A model generated the notes under the pieces. It saw only the letters and a program-made list of their open reading frames with translations. It made no database searches and was not told the origin of the DNA. DNA of 64,000 bases from an uncultured Clostridia bacterium. GTDB taxonomy: Bacteria > Bacillota > Clostridia > Christensenellales > Aristaeellaceae. Below are positions 26,868 through 36,553 of this stretch, in pieces (the first letter of the stretch is position 1; every line of letters begins with the position of its first letter). The stretch is from NCBI GenBank assembly GCA_947166385.1, contig CAMVEB010000004.1, positions 62,001 to 126,000 of the forward strand. The letters run 5' to 3'. Position numbers and translations under genes: made by a program.

Positions 26868-28376
26868 TCATCTGATTGCATCAATCAACGGCGTTTTATC
26901 AATTCCATCGATATTCTCTAATACATGATATAGACTTGATAACATTTTTTTAACGCCGCCTGAGATATCACTCTCTGTATTGATCGGTAATACAGGATCA
27001 TGAACGCTCAACCGTAATAAAAACCATCCGGAATCAGGAATTCCATTTATATCAAAATTAATACGGATACCTTCCCGGTTATCGGTTGCAATATGCCAAT
27101 CTTCATCCATCTCTGCATGTTCTGTTACAAGTTTAACGATTTCTTCACCTTTAGACCGAAAATCATCAGACAAAATGCTTAGACGTATTTCCTTGCTTTC
27201 AACTGGTTCTTTAAGATCAATAATCAAACTTCCAAGTGACTTTCCAGCTTTTTTCAACTGTGTTGCTTTTACAATAAGCAAGGTTACAAGATACATACCG
27301 TCGTCCAGAAAATGGTTCTCACTCAAAGCGGCATGTCCACTTGTTTCAATGGCAAGAGGACATATATGTCCCTCGTTGTTCAGTCGTATTGCTTCATCTA
27401 TCACATTACGATATCCACGCTTATAGCGATAATGTATTCCGCCATGCGACCTGATAAATTTTTCTAAACCGGATGAGGTCACAGAATCTGTTACAATCGT
27501 CAATCCGGATTGTTTCTCTAGCAGAATAGCGCTGATAAGAGCTATTAATCGATTCCTGTTTATTTCTTTCCCGTCAGAATCGACAACTGCGGCTCTGTCA
27601 CAGTCCGTATCAAAAATAACTCCAAGATCTGCTTTTGAATGAATTACAGCACATTTCAATGATTGAATCGCATCCGGATTTTCAGGATTCGGAATATGAT
27701 TTGGGAAATATCCATCCGGATCCAGAAATTGGCTGCCAGTTGTATCTGCCCCAAGGTTCTGAAGCATATCAGCATAAAACCCACCAGCACCATTTCCGGC
27801 ATCTACAACAATATGCAAACCGCTTAGTGGTTTTGAATCGCTGGTATTTAAGCCTAAGCGTATTCTTTCCATCAATTGTTTTTGATATACAGGCAAAAAT
27901 GTTTCTTCTTTGCAGGTTCCAGATACAGGATATTCATCGAGGTTAATCCCTTCGGCGAAGGTAAGCAAATCTTCTACGTCTTTCCCCTCAATCCCTCCCT
28001 TCTCTGTGAAAAACTTTAGTCCGTTTTTATTCCATGGATGATGACTTGCTGTGACCATAACTGATCCATCAAATTGATAACCTGGTGTGATAATACACAT
28101 ATACATAGCAGGTGTTGTACACATACCAAAAGAAACAACATTTGCTCCTGCTTTCATGATTCCTTCCGCTGTAGCTTTTAATAGGTCGGGTCCCGTAATT
28201 CTGCTGTCCCTTCCAATCGCGACAGTGATTAATTCCGGTGTTTTTTTCTTTTCTTTGATAAGTTTATATACAAAAGCCATCCCTACTGCTTTTGCGATAT
28301 CATTTGTTAATTCAATTCCCTCACCGATTGCTGTTCCTCGAACATCAGAACCACTTTTCAGTTTTTTCCATTCCAT
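26868..28376 (-). CDS. Alpha-D-phosphohexomutase (phosphomannomutase/phosphoglucomutase family)
   Basis: 502 aa, four-domain phosphohexomutase. GSDVRG near the N-terminus (substrate loop), catalytic phosphoserine in VMVTASHHPWNKNG, the metal site DTDCDRAAVVD, sugar-specificity loop IETSGHAAL and C-terminal phosphate-binding DNREGIRINF. It interconverts sugar 1- and 6-phosphates for nucleotide sugar supply. The normal specificity motif GEMSGH or GEQSGH reads IETSGH, so mannose versus glucose use is not settled. It follows the DUF2461 gene by 16 bp and GH3 before that, so it probably belongs to that operon. Confidence 0.9.
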   Translation of the reverse strand: MEWKKLKSGSDVRGTAIGEGIELTNDIAKAVGMAFVYKLIKEKKKTPELITVAIGRDSRITGPDLLKATAEGIMKAGANVVSFGMCTTPAMYMCIITPGYQFDGSVMVTASHHPWNKNGLKFFTEKGGIEGKDVEDLLTFAEGINLDEYPVSGTCKEETFLPVYQKQLMERIRLGLNTSDSKPLSGLHIVVDAGNGAGGFYADMLQNLGADTTGSQFLDPDGYFPNHIPNPENPDAIQSLKCAVIHSKADLGVIFDTDCDRAAVVDSDGKEINRNRLIALISAILLEKQSGLTIVTDSVTSSGLEKFIRSHGGIHYRYKRGYRNVIDEAIRLNNEGHICPLAIETSGHAALSENHFLDDGMYLVTLLIVKATQLKKAGKSLGSLIIDLKEPVESKEIRLSILSDDFRSKGEEIVKLVTEHAEMDEDWHIATDNREGIRINFDINGIPDSGWFLLRLSVHDPVLPINTESDISGGVKKMLSSLYHVLENIDGIDKTPLIDAIR

Positions 28377-28392
28377 AACAAGATGCTTCCTT

Positions 28393-29082
28393 TCATTTTT
28401 TGATCAATATTTCATCGACATAGCCCCTGAATAATCGGTATAATGGGGATAGTATGCCAAAGTCTTTTTTTACTTCTTTAAGCACAGCATTAGAAAAAAT
28501 ACTGCTAAACTGTGGCTCCATTTTATATATATACATTTCTTTTGATAGATACCACCTCTTCAATTCGTCAGGCACTTCATTCGGCAATACCATTCTTTTA
28601 TGACTTGTTCCGCCTAAAACCAAATGATTTTTTTCCAGATTAAGAGACTCTACCATATGAAGGCATTCATTTGTAGCAGAAAGAATTCTTTTTCTGAAAA
28701 CGTCAAGAACTTCTCTGTTTTCTCCCCAAAATCCCATTCCCCAATCCAGCCTGTCAGGGCCCATTTCAAAATAGTAAAATAGTGATTTTTCTCGGGGCTC
28801 ACCTGATCTTCTGAACAAGAACCACATGTGATCTCGATACGGACTCTTATCCTTTGTAAAACGTATGTCACGATGAATTCTTGACAAACATTTATACGGT
28901 CGGATTTCCATATCAGGATCAATTTCCAGCATTGCTGTACTCAGATCAGAAATCATTTCATAAAAAGGTGTTTGAACAACTTGAAGATAACGATCATGGT
29001 TTTGATGGAAATATTCCGTGCTGTTATGGAATTTCAGATCCAGAAAAAACTGTATTGTTTCATCTGTAAATCCGGTAAACAT
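28393..29082 (-). CDS. DUF2461 domain protein (TIGR02453 family)
   Basis: 229 aa. Clear match to the DUF2461 pattern: N-terminal FTGFTDETIQFFLDLKFHNSTEYF, then SRIHRDIRFTKDKSPYRDHMWF, EMGPDRLDWGMGFW. Found widely in bacteria and fungi; function unknown. RBS-like AGGGG 9 nt before the ATG, 22 bp after the GH3 stop. Soluble, no signal peptide. Confidence 0.88.
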   Translation of the reverse strand: MFTGFTDETIQFFLDLKFHNSTEYFHQNHDRYLQVVQTPFYEMISDLSTAMLEIDPDMEIRPYKCLSRIHRDIRFTKDKSPYRDHMWFLFRRSGEPREKSLFYYFEMGPDRLDWGMGFWGENREVLDVFRKRILSATNECLHMVESLNLEKNHLVLGGTSHKRMVLPNEVPDELKRWYLSKEMYIYKMEPQFSSIFSNAVLKEVKKDFGILSPLYRLFRGYVDEILIKK

Positions 29083-29104
29083 CTATTCTGGCCCCTAATC
29101 CCAT

Positions 29105-31174
29105 CTATTCTTCTATCACCAGAGGTTCAACTCCGCACATTTGAACACTTTGGGGATCCGGCTGACTCATTCCAATATAGAATTTCATATGATCCACTCT
29201 TTTTCTCTCTCCGTTTGTATCAACAACTGTTCTGGTCAGTTTATCCAGTAAAACAGTTATTTCCTTCTCTTCTTTTGCCTGAACACTGATTCTTCCGAAT
29301 CCGCATAGTCTTGGATGAATTGGAGCATCAGGATGATCACATTGGACATAGATCTGAACAACTGCATCCCCATCCATATCGCCTGTATTTGTCACACAGA
29401 CACTGATTTTATCCTCATTCATAGAGGCGTTTTTCAACTTCCACGTTGTATAACTGAGTCCATGTCCGAAAGGATACAGAACATCTCCTTCGAAGTATCT
29501 GTAAGTTCTGTTTCTCATGGAATAATCTTCAAAGGGTGGAATATCATTGACATCTTTATAGAAGGTAACAGGAAGATGACCGCTTGGATTAACTTCACCA
29601 AACAGTATTTCTGCAAGCGCTGTCCCGCCACACTGCCCAGGATACCATGCGAATATCTTTGCATTTCCTTCCGAAACATTTAACGATGAACCTGCTGCAA
29701 TCACAGTAACAAGTTTTTTAGCACTATTTGAAAGAATTTTCAACAGTTTCCTCTGTGATTCCGGAATCAATAGATCCTTTTTGTCACCACTGAAGTATTC
29801 GTTTCCAGTATCACCTTCTTCGCCTTCAAGCCCGGCATCAAGTCCAACGCAAGCAATTGTGATATCTGCTTTTTCAACATACATGACTGCTTCTGCAAGT
29901 CGATCATCACTCATTGCGAGCCCTGATGTTCTGTCTTTATACAAATGACATCCCAAGCTATACAATACACGAATATGATACTTTTTGCAAAAAGATCGGA
30001 TTCCCTCAAGAAAAGTGACGTAGCGACTGCTTGTACCGTTATAGTTACCTTCAAGTGCCGGGATACTGTCAGCATTAGGGCCGATTACAGCAATTGTACG
30101 AATACTCTTCGGGTCAATAGGAAGTGTTCCGTCATTTTCAAGTAAAACCATACTGTTCTCTGCCGCTTTAAGTGCAAGAGCATTATGCTCATCCGTATCA
30201 TTTTCCATCACGTCAATCTGATTGAATTCACAGTTTTCATCAAACAAACCAAGCAGAAATCTCGTAGTAAACAAACGTATACAGGCATCTGTTATCTGCT
30301 GTTCTGAAATAAGTCCCTCCTGAAGAGCTTCCATAATGTGAAGATATGTGTTTCCACAATTAAGGTCACATCCATTCTGAAGAGCTAAGGCAGCACTCTC
30401 AGCAGCAGTATCAGTTACTTTATGGTTTTCATGAAAATCACGAATCGCCCAGCAATCACTTACAACATGACCTTTAAAACCCCATTTATCCCGCAAAATA
30501 TCTTTCAGTAGCGTTCTGCTTCCGCACGCTGGCTCTCCGTTGACTCGGTTGTATGCGCCCATAACAGATTCTACTTCCGCTTCTTTAACTGTAGCTTCAA
30601 ACGCTGCAAGATATGTTTCCGTCATGTCTTTAGGATTAGCTACCGCATTAAACTCATGTCGCAAAGCTTCAGGTCCGGAGTGGACAGCAAAATGCTTACT
30701 GCAGGCGGCTGTTTTCAAATAGGTACAGTTTCCTTGAAGCCCTTTAATAAATCTTACTCCAAGACGGCTGGTAAGGTATGGATCTTCACCATATGTTTCA
30801 TGTCCGCGGCCCCATCTTGGATCACGGAATATATTTATGTTAGGACTCCATACGGTCAGTCCTTTGTAAATATCACGATCTCCATGTTGACTTTGCCCAT
30901 TGTATTTTGCTCTGGCTTCCTGTGCAATAGAAGAAGCTATTTCTTCCTGCATATTCTCGTCAAACATAGCTGCCATTCCAATTGCCTGTGGAAATACTGT
31001 TGCAGTTCCTGCTCTTGCAACACCGTGGAGAACCTCGTTCCACCAGTTATACGCAGGTATCCCGAGCCGGGGAATAGCGGGAGCATCGTATTTTAGCTGA
31101 GAAGCTTTTTCATCGAGCGTCATTTTCATAACAAGAGATTTTGCCATCTCAGTTGCTTTAAGTCTGTCTCTCAT
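29105..31174 (-). CDS. Glycoside hydrolase family 3 (beta-xylosidase/beta-glucosidase type), intracellular
   Basis: 689 aa from the ATG at 31174 (GGAGTAGG upstream). GH3 N-terminal barrel with IPAYNWWNEVLHGVARAG, DPRWGRGHETYGEDP, KHFAVHSG and VVSDCWAI, whose Asp is the expected nucleophile; then the alpha/beta sandwich domain (AENSMVLLENDGTLP, IAVIGPNAD) and a fibronectin-III-like C-terminal domain. The WWNEVLHGV pattern is commoner in xylosidases of the plant type. No signal peptide, so it would act on imported oligosaccharides. Activity on xylose versus glucose linkages is inferred. Confidence 0.9.
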   Translation of the reverse strand: MRDRLKATEMAKSLVMKMTLDEKASQLKYDAPAIPRLGIPAYNWWNEVLHGVARAGTATVFPQAIGMAAMFDENMQEEIASSIAQEARAKYNGQSQHGDRDIYKGLTVWSPNINIFRDPRWGRGHETYGEDPYLTSRLGVRFIKGLQGNCTYLKTAACSKHFAVHSGPEALRHEFNAVANPKDMTETYLAAFEATVKEAEVESVMGAYNRVNGEPACGSRTLLKDILRDKWGFKGHVVSDCWAIRDFHENHKVTDTAAESAALALQNGCDLNCGNTYLHIMEALQEGLISEQQITDACIRLFTTRFLLGLFDENCEFNQIDVMENDTDEHNALALKAAENSMVLLENDGTLPIDPKSIRTIAVIGPNADSIPALEGNYNGTSSRYVTFLEGIRSFCKKYHIRVLYSLGCHLYKDRTSGLAMSDDRLAEAVMYVEKADITIACVGLDAGLEGEEGDTGNEYFSGDKKDLLIPESQRKLLKILSNSAKKLVTVIAAGSSLNVSEGNAKIFAWYPGQCGGTALAEILFGEVNPSGHLPVTFYKDVNDIPPFEDYSMRNRTYRYFEGDVLYPFGHGLSYTTWKLKNASMNEDKISVCVTNTGDMDGDAVVQIYVQCDHPDAPIHPRLCGFGRISVQAKEEKEITVLLDKLTRTVVDTNGERKRVDHMKFYIGMSQPDPQSVQMCGVEPLVIEE

Positions 31175-31230
31175 TTTTCCTACTCCTGTTCTTTTGTTTT
31201 CAAATGTTTTCAAAACAATAACAATAAAAT

Positions 31231-31260
31231 ATTATACATATAAGTTTCAAATCCCTGCAA
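31231..31260 (-). promoter_or_regulatory. Promoter of the GH3 operon
   Basis: Minus strand TTGCAG (31255-31260), 18-bp spacer, TATAAT (31231-31236), right after the rplS terminator. Confidence 0.65.
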
Positions 31261-31261
31261 T

Positions 31262-31296
31262 AAAATAAAGAAAAATGCTGCATACAAGATGCAGCA
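31262..31296 (-). terminator. Intrinsic terminator after rplS
   Basis: Minus strand perfect 8-bp stem TGCTGCAT / ATGCAGCA with a 5-base loop (31276-31296), followed by TTTTTCTTTATTTT. Confidence 0.88.
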
Positions 31297-31313
31297 AATG
31301 TACCGAACACATA

Positions 31314-31664
31314 TCAGACTCTTTTGACTTCTTTGATCTTAGCCGCTTTTCCCTGACGATCACGCAAATAGTACAGTTTCGCACGACGAACTTTGCCGTG
31401 ACGGATAACGTCAACATGATCAACACGGGGAGAATGAATCGGGAAAGTACGTTCTACTCCAATACCATATGAAACGCGCCGAACAGTAAATGTCTCCCTG
31501 ATGCCGCCATTACGCTTTGCAATAACAGTTCCTTCAAAGGCTTGAAGACGTTCACGGTTACCTTCAACAACTTTAACCCAAACTCGTACAGTATCGCCAA
31601 CATCAAACCGCGGAAGATCACTTCGAATCTGCTTTGCTTCGATAGAACGGATAATTTCATTCAT
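31314..31664 (-). CDS. rplS: 50S ribosomal protein L19
   Basis: 116 aa, normal length. [22 protein letters not shown] and [17 protein letters not shown], then [14 protein letters not shown] are L19 hallmarks. L19 lies at the 30S-50S interface. Strong RBS GGAAGGAGG. It has its own promoter and terminator and so is monocistronic here, whereas in many Firmicutes it follows rpsP-rimM-trmD and precedes rbgA. Confidence 0.98.
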   Translation of the reverse strand: MNEIIRSIEAKQIRSDLPRFDVGDTVRVWVKVVEGNRERLQAFEGTVIAKRNGGIRETFTVRRVSYGIGVERTFPIHSPRVDHVDVIRHGKVRRAKLYYLRDRQGKAAKIKEVKRV

Positions 31665-31674
31665 GATAGGTGCC

Positions 31675-31762
31675 TCCTTCCTTTATAGACGTTCATGCTC
31701 CGGTGATCCATCCGAACGGATAGATCATATACTCCTGGCAGAGGACCGCCCGCATAACAGAT
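31675..31762 (-). promoter_or_regulatory. 5' leader of rplS with hairpin, possible L19 autoregulatory leader
   Basis: Between the promoter and the RBS the minus strand has a hairpin GATCTATCC-GTTC-GGATGGATC (31705-31726) preceded by a GC-rich stretch. L19 leaders are known in Firmicutes, but I cannot match the consensus by eye. Confidence 0.35.
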
Positions 31763-31764
31763 TT

Positions 31765-31793
31765 ATATTATCACAACTGCTTTATAAAAGCAA
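31765..31793 (-). promoter_or_regulatory. Probable rplS promoter
   Basis: Minus strand TTGCTT (31788-31793), 17-bp spacer, TAATAT (31765-31770) with TG just upstream as an extended -10 element. Confidence 0.45.
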
Positions 31794-31816
31794 ACATTTT
31801 TTTCATGCTTTTCATG

Positions 31817-32833
31817 TTAACAATCAATAAACTTTCTGAATTCCGGAAGAATACCAATTCCATCAGGGTAATGCGCAGCAAATTGAGGAATGGCATGGGA
31901 TGGGAAACTGTTCCCTTCAATAAATGTTGGGCCATCTGATGTTATTGCTACATCCCATGCGACAAAGCGCATTTCCGGAAACTTTTCAGCTGCTTTTAGA
32001 CACATCGCCTTTGCTTCTTCCCAAAATGGTATCTCAAATCCAATTATACTTGTATTTGTCATAGGATGCTTTAAAAATGTATTACCTTGTTTATCAGCTC
32101 CGACTGTCATTAATCTTCCGCTGTCAAGATCTATTCTGGATGCCATACCTCCACAGTCAACATTATCCATTACTTTTCCATTCCCTATTCTGAGGAATGC
32201 ATAAAGGATGCCCTGTTGCTTATCACCAAGGAGCGTTGCTATTCTGCATGTATTTACAGAGGTTGGGCATAGAGAGGCCATTCTGGGATGCTGCTGAACA
32301 ACTTCTTCCAATATGCCAATCCCATCATTTCTGAGCTTTTGTAAGAATTCTTTTCCTCCAGCCTTCCAATCTTCTGATAGATATTTTTTTATTCCTTGTC
32401 CACTGGATCCTTCCAGAGGTTTCCCAATCATATGCGACTGATTCCTGCAAAGAGCAAATAGTTCATCTGGATTTGTTTTATCATTGATTCTGATCCATTT
32501 ACGCGGAATCCACTCTTTAAACTGTTCATTAAATTCTGCCTTATCATCAAAATAATGCCAATAGCTCTTATTATTCATTCTTCTGACAATATCATTGGAA
32601 ATTCCTCTGGTAATCACCGTATTCCTCTGTTGCTCATTCAGTCTATACATTTGTGCTATTTTATAGTCAACATATCCGGCATTATATCGGATTGCACATT
32701 TCAACATATCCCTCATCAACCAAAGCCTTCCTTTTCCGCTTCTTTGTTTTAAAAGGCCGGTTGTTTTCCACATGGCTTTCCAATCCATACGGACCATTCT
32801 TTTTCCCAAATATTCCAATCTGGCCATCATCAT
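31817..32833 (-). CDS. Sugar-transfer-associated ATP-grasp protein
   Basis: 338 aa. Resembles the ATP-grasp family found in capsule and cell-wall polysaccharide loci: MIGKPLEGSSGQGIKKY (ATP-binding loop), GIGILEEVVQQHPRMASLCPTSVNTCRIATLL, and the metal-binding AWDVAITSDGPTFIEGNSFPSH near the C-terminus. Such enzymes join a carboxylate to an amine; the substrate here is unknown. Starts with consecutive ATGs (32833, 32830, 32827) after AGGAAGGGG; a TTG precedes them. It follows ychF by 12 bp, probably in one transcript, an odd place for this family. Confidence 0.8.
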   Translation of the reverse strand: MMMARLEYLGKRMVRMDWKAMWKTTGLLKQRSGKGRLWLMRDMLKCAIRYNAGYVDYKIAQMYRLNEQQRNTVITRGISNDIVRRMNNKSYWHYFDDKAEFNEQFKEWIPRKWIRINDKTNPDELFALCRNQSHMIGKPLEGSSGQGIKKYLSEDWKAGGKEFLQKLRNDGIGILEEVVQQHPRMASLCPTSVNTCRIATLLGDKQQGILYAFLRIGNGKVMDNVDCGGMASRIDLDSGRLMTVGADKQGNTFLKHPMTNTSIIGFEIPFWEEAKAMCLKAAEKFPEMRFVAWDVAITSDGPTFIEGNSFPSHAIPQFAAHYPDGIGILPEFRKFIDC

Positions 32834-32845
32834 CAAATCCCCTTC

Positions 32846-33943
32846 CTACACATTAAACCTGAAAAGAGTAATATCGCCGTCTTTCATCACATATTCTTTA
32901 CCTTCACTCCTGACAAGGCCTTTTTCCTTACAGGCAGTCATGCTTCCATTTTCAACAAGCACATCATAGGGAACCACTTCCGCTCTGATAAAGCCCTTTT
33001 CAAAATCAGTATGTATTTTGCCGGCTGCTTGAGGAGCTTTTGTGCCTTGCTGAATTGTCCATGCTCTGCATTCATCTTCACCGACTGTCAGAAATGAAAT
33101 TAATCCAAGCAGTTTATAACAGGCATAAATCAATCTATCCAAGCCACTCTGTCCAATTCCCATCTCATCCAAAAATTCTTTCTTCTCTTCAGGTTTCATT
33201 TGAGCTATATCTTCTTCAATAGCAGCAGAAATGATGATTATCTCAGCATTTTCAGCTTCTGCGATTTTTCTGACATCTTCAAGAAACGGAATATCCTTTT
33301 CTTCTTTTCCAATATCGTCTTCAGAAATATTCGCAGCATAAATCACTGGTTTCGTTGTTAGTAAAAACCAGCTCTTTATCATTTCTTTTTCTTCATTATT
33401 TGCGGCAAATGTCCGTGCAGGCTTTCCTTTTTCCAAATACTCATATAATTTGTTAGCAAGTTCTGCTTCAGCTCCGGCTTTTTTATCGCCCCCGCGAAAA
33501 TTCTTTTCAGCTTTTTCTTTTCTTCGTTGCAATGTTTCCATATCGGAAAAAATAAGTTCCAGATTGATTGTATCTATATCACGTCCAGGATCTACCGATC
33601 CATCCACATGGATAATATTACTATCTTCAAAGCAGCGAACCACGTGCACAATTGCATCTACCTCACGAATATGACTCAAAAACTTATTACCAAGTCCTTC
33701 ACCTTTGCTTGCACCTTTCACCAAGCCAGCAATATCAACAAATTCAATCGTAGTGTGCGTTACTTTTTTGGGATGATACATGTCAGCCAGTACAGCCAGA
33801 CGCTCATCGGGAACCAAAACAACCCCTGTATTTGGTTCGATTGTACAGAACGGATAATTTTCCGCCTGTGCTCCTGCATTGGTAATTGCGTTAAACAAAG
33901 TGCTTTTCCCCACATTTGGCAATCCAACGATACCCAACTTCAT
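32846..33943 (-). CDS. ychF: Redox-regulated ATPase YchF
   Basis: 365 aa. Obg-like ATPase: G1 GLPNVGKSTLFNAITNAG near the N-terminus, G3 DIAGLVKGASKGEGLGN, coiled-coil insertion (about 130-190) and the C-terminal TGS domain (FLTVGEDECRAWTIQQGTKAPQAAGKIHTDFEKGFIRAEV). YchF prefers ATP because the G4 motif is altered, and acts in translation and stress response. The ATG at 33943 has AAGGAGA 10 nt before; the longer reading has no family support. Confidence 0.97.
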   Translation of the reverse strand: MKLGIVGLPNVGKSTLFNAITNAGAQAENYPFCTIEPNTGVVLVPDERLAVLADMYHPKKVTHTTIEFVDIAGLVKGASKGEGLGNKFLSHIREVDAIVHVVRCFEDSNIIHVDGSVDPGRDIDTINLELIFSDMETLQRRKEKAEKNFRGGDKKAGAEAELANKLYEYLEKGKPARTFAANNEEKEMIKSWFLLTTKPVIYAANISEDDIGKEEKDIPFLEDVRKIAEAENAEIIIISAAIEEDIAQMKPEEKKEFLDEMGIGQSGLDRLIYACYKLLGLISFLTVGEDECRAWTIQQGTKAPQAAGKIHTDFEKGFIRAEVVPYDVLVENGSMTACKEKGLVRSEGKEYVMKDGDITLFRFNV

Positions 33944-33993
33944 ATATATAAATTCTCCTTCCCCATTCGTTGATATCAATCACCGAAAAATAT

Positions 33994-34023
33994 ATTATAA
34001 TAGAATTACAGTTTTTGCGTCAA
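33994..34023 (-). promoter_or_regulatory. Promoter of ychF
   Basis: Minus strand TTGACG (34018-34023), 18-bp spacer, TATAAT (33994-33999). Confidence 0.7.
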
Positions 34024-34025
34024 GC

Positions 34026-34054
34026 TTTCCATATGAAACATGATGTGATAAAAT
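34026..34054 (+). promoter_or_regulatory. Possible uppP promoter with extended -10
   Basis: TTTCCA (34026-34031), 17-bp spacer, TGATAAAAT carrying an extended -10 (TAAAAT 34049-34054). The -35 matches consensus only in part. Confidence 0.4.
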
Positions 34055-34085
34055 TAATAATATGATTGATTAGGGAGGTTTCCGG

Positions 34086-34943
34086 ATGAATGTTCTTCAG
34101 GCAGCAACACTTGGATTGATCCAGGGATTAGGTGAATTTCTTCCGATTTCTTCTAGCGGTCATCTTCTGCTCGCTCGTTTTTTACTCGGTATTCAGGCCG
34201 AAACGCCCGATATCCAGTCCGCATATAAAATGCTGGATATCCTTTTGCATATAGGTACTTTAATTCCTGTTATTATCGTATTTTGGAAGGATTGGATACA
34301 GATGATTGTTCATCCAATTCGAAACAGGACTTTGCTATATCTGATACTTGCTTCTGTACCCACATTAGCAATTTATCTCGCTGCCAAGGTTCTTTTCCCT
34401 TCCGTTCACGGCTTTTCCGTTTTTGATAACGGTTGGTTTTTAGGTGTTTCGTTTCTCATTACTTCTTTGTTCCTTGTGGTTTGTGATATCCTTTCAAGTG
34501 TCAAAAAACCAAATCCTCAAAAAGAACCCGGTATCCTCAGTTCGATCGTTATGGGTCTATTTCAGGGTATAGGTCTTATCCCCGGAGTCTCCAGAAGTGG
34601 CTCTACAATTCTTGGTGGCGTTTTCTCCGGACTGGAAAAAAAGAAAGCAGCGAAGTTTTCTTTTATGATGAGCGCTCCTGCTATCATGGGTTCATTATTG
34701 ATGGAAGGAAAAGATGCTCTTGCATCCGGTGATTTTGCTTATCTTGATATTGTTCCTACAATTGTTGGGATTATAGTCGCCGCCGTTTCCGGTTTTTTAG
34801 CTATTCGTTTTATGATGAAGATGATTGAAAAAATCCCTTTATGCTGGTTTGCTATTTATCTTGCAATTATTGGTATCGCATATCTGGCAATGCAGCTTTC
34901 CGGGGTCTCATTCCTCCCGGTTTTTGCCGTTCCCGGGGTTTAA
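34086..34943 (+). CDS. uppP: Undecaprenyl-diphosphatase UppP (BacA)
   Basis: 285 aa membrane protein. Family motifs GLIQGLGEFLPISSSGHL (12-29, with the catalytic Glu and the SSSGH stretch) and GLIPGVSRSGSTILGG (about 162-177, PGxSRSG). About eight membrane segments. It dephosphorylates C55-PP to recycle the lipid carrier for peptidoglycan and other envelope polymers. RBS AGGGAGG. dacA follows 45 bp downstream, a shared cell-wall context. Confidence 0.97.
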   Translation: MNVLQAATLGLIQGLGEFLPISSSGHLLLARFLLGIQAETPDIQSAYKMLDILLHIGTLIPVIIVFWKDWIQMIVHPIRNRTLLYLILASVPTLAIYLAAKVLFPSVHGFSVFDNGWFLGVSFLITSLFLVVCDILSSVKKPNPQKEPGILSSIVMGLFQGIGLIPGVSRSGSTILGGVFSGLEKKKAAKFSFMMSAPAIMGSLLMEGKDALASGDFAYLDIVPTIVGIIVAAVSGFLAIRFMMKMIEKIPLCWFAIYLAIIGIAYLAMQLSGVSFLPVFAVPGV

Positions 34944-34988
34944 GAAAAATACAGGATATAAAAATCATGCACAAAGGAGGGAGGCTTA

Positions 34989-36452
34989 ATGAAAAAAAAG
35001 CTTCTATTGTTTTTAGCCTTACTCATTTTCGTGCATTGTTTTTTTCATGATGCAACTTCTGAATCTGCCACTTCAGAGCCAATCCCTGAACCAACACTTT
35101 CTCCTGAAGCTTCCAAATATGATCCGGAACATCCAGAGGATCTTTCTCCTGATCATCTATATGCTCTTTCTGCCATCCTGATATCTGCTGAAACTGGTGA
35201 AGTAATATTCGAAAAGAACGCAGATGAACTTCGTTTTCCTGCTTCAACAACCAAAATTTTGACAGTTCTTCTCGGTATCATGATGGTAGATGATTTATAT
35301 CAAACTGTCACTGTTTCTGATAGTGCTGTAATCATACCTGCTGATTCTTCCACAATGCACCTTCACGCAGGAGAAGAAATCAGATTCATTGATGTTCTTT
35401 ACGGTACAATGCTCCTTTCTGGAAATGATGGAGCCAATGTAATTGCTGAAACTGTTTCAGGAAATGTTTACAGTTTTGTAAATCTTATGAACGAGACTGC
35501 TGTTGCATTTGGATGTGATCATACGCATTTCGTAAATCCTCATGGTTATCATGATGATCAACATTATTCTACCGCTCGTGATTTGTCTGTAATTGCCCGT
35601 CACGCAATGCAAAATGATGTTTTTCGTGAAATTGCCTCCGCAATAACTTGGACAATTCCCCGAACAAACAAACAAAGGGCAAGAACAATTACCACGAAAT
35701 CCGAATATATGCTATCTGGTTCAGATGAGAACCCCAATAAGTATTATTATCCGGATGCTGTCGGAATCAAAACCGGTTCACATTCAAAATCCGGTTATTG
35801 TTTTGCTGGAGCTGCTGAAAGAGATAATGTTCTGCTTATATCCGTCGTATTATATACAGGAAAAAGGGCCAGATGGGCTGATACAATTAAACTGATGGAT
35901 TACGGCTTTAGTCAATATATGAGCGTTACTCCACTGGATTTATATAATATGAATCCAATTACAATTGAAACAAACAATTATTCAACCAAAGATACAAACC
36001 GAGGTAAAATACTATTATCATGTCAAATGAAGGATTCATTTGATTCGCCGAGAATTGTCTCAACTGTTTCTGAAATTAAACGTATGGCTGCAAATCTGAC
36101 TGATACCGTGCTGATTCAATATGTCAGAGATTTTTCCGCACCGATTCAGGCTGGAGAGGAATTGGGCACTATGACGTATTTCCCAGCGAGAGGCGATCCG
36201 GTTGTTTACTCACTTACCGCTTCTCGAACAGTTGAGCGTCGTGAGAATGCCCCCAAAACATTGGAAGAGATTATTCAGGAAACATACGCTGATCCTAATC
36301 CTTTTCCTTCTTTTTCCATAGATTTGCTTTTCTTGCTTCTTGGCCCTTTCCTGATAATTGTTTTCATTCTGTTTTTGTTCACAATTGTCCGAAAAAGAAT
36401 ACGAAAGAGGCGAGCTAAAACACCAAAGCCAGGATATCGATATGTGAAATAA
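34989..36452 (+). CDS. D-alanyl-D-alanine carboxypeptidase (S11, PBP5 type)
   Basis: 487 aa. Signal peptide at 1-22, then an acidic, Pro-rich linker (about 24-55). The penicillin-binding motifs are S86-x-x-K89 (ASTTK), S144GN146 and K261TG263. A C-terminal PBP5-like beta domain follows, and a membrane segment with a basic tail (about 440-487) anchors the enzyme. It trims the terminal D-Ala of peptidoglycan stem peptides. RBS AAAGGAGGGAGG. The membrane anchor is a full transmembrane helix rather than the amphipathic helix of E. coli PBP5. Confidence 0.93.
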   Translation: MKKKLLLFLALLIFVHCFFHDATSESATSEPIPEPTLSPEASKYDPEHPEDLSPDHLYALSAILISAETGEVIFEKNADELRFPASTTKILTVLLGIMMVDDLYQTVTVSDSAVIIPADSSTMHLHAGEEIRFIDVLYGTMLLSGNDGANVIAETVSGNVYSFVNLMNETAVAFGCDHTHFVNPHGYHDDQHYSTARDLSVIARHAMQNDVFREIASAITWTIPRTNKQRARTITTKSEYMLSGSDENPNKYYYPDAVGIKTGSHSKSGYCFAGAAERDNVLLISVVLYTGKRARWADTIKLMDYGFSQYMSVTPLDLYNMNPITIETNNYSTKDTNRGKILLSCQMKDSFDSPRIVSTVSEIKRMAANLTDTVLIQYVRDFSAPIQAGEELGTMTYFPARGDPVVYSLTASRTVERRENAPKTLEEIIQETYADPNPFPSFSIDLLFLLLGPFLIIVFILFLFTIVRKRIRKRRAKTPKPGYRYVK

Positions 36453-36553
36453 ATGATGATTTTATGCGTTTGTATTTACAGTTTTATTCCCTTGTGATAA
36501 ATTAATATTAACAAGATAGAATTCTTATAATTTTGCAGGAGGCGTATTCAGAA

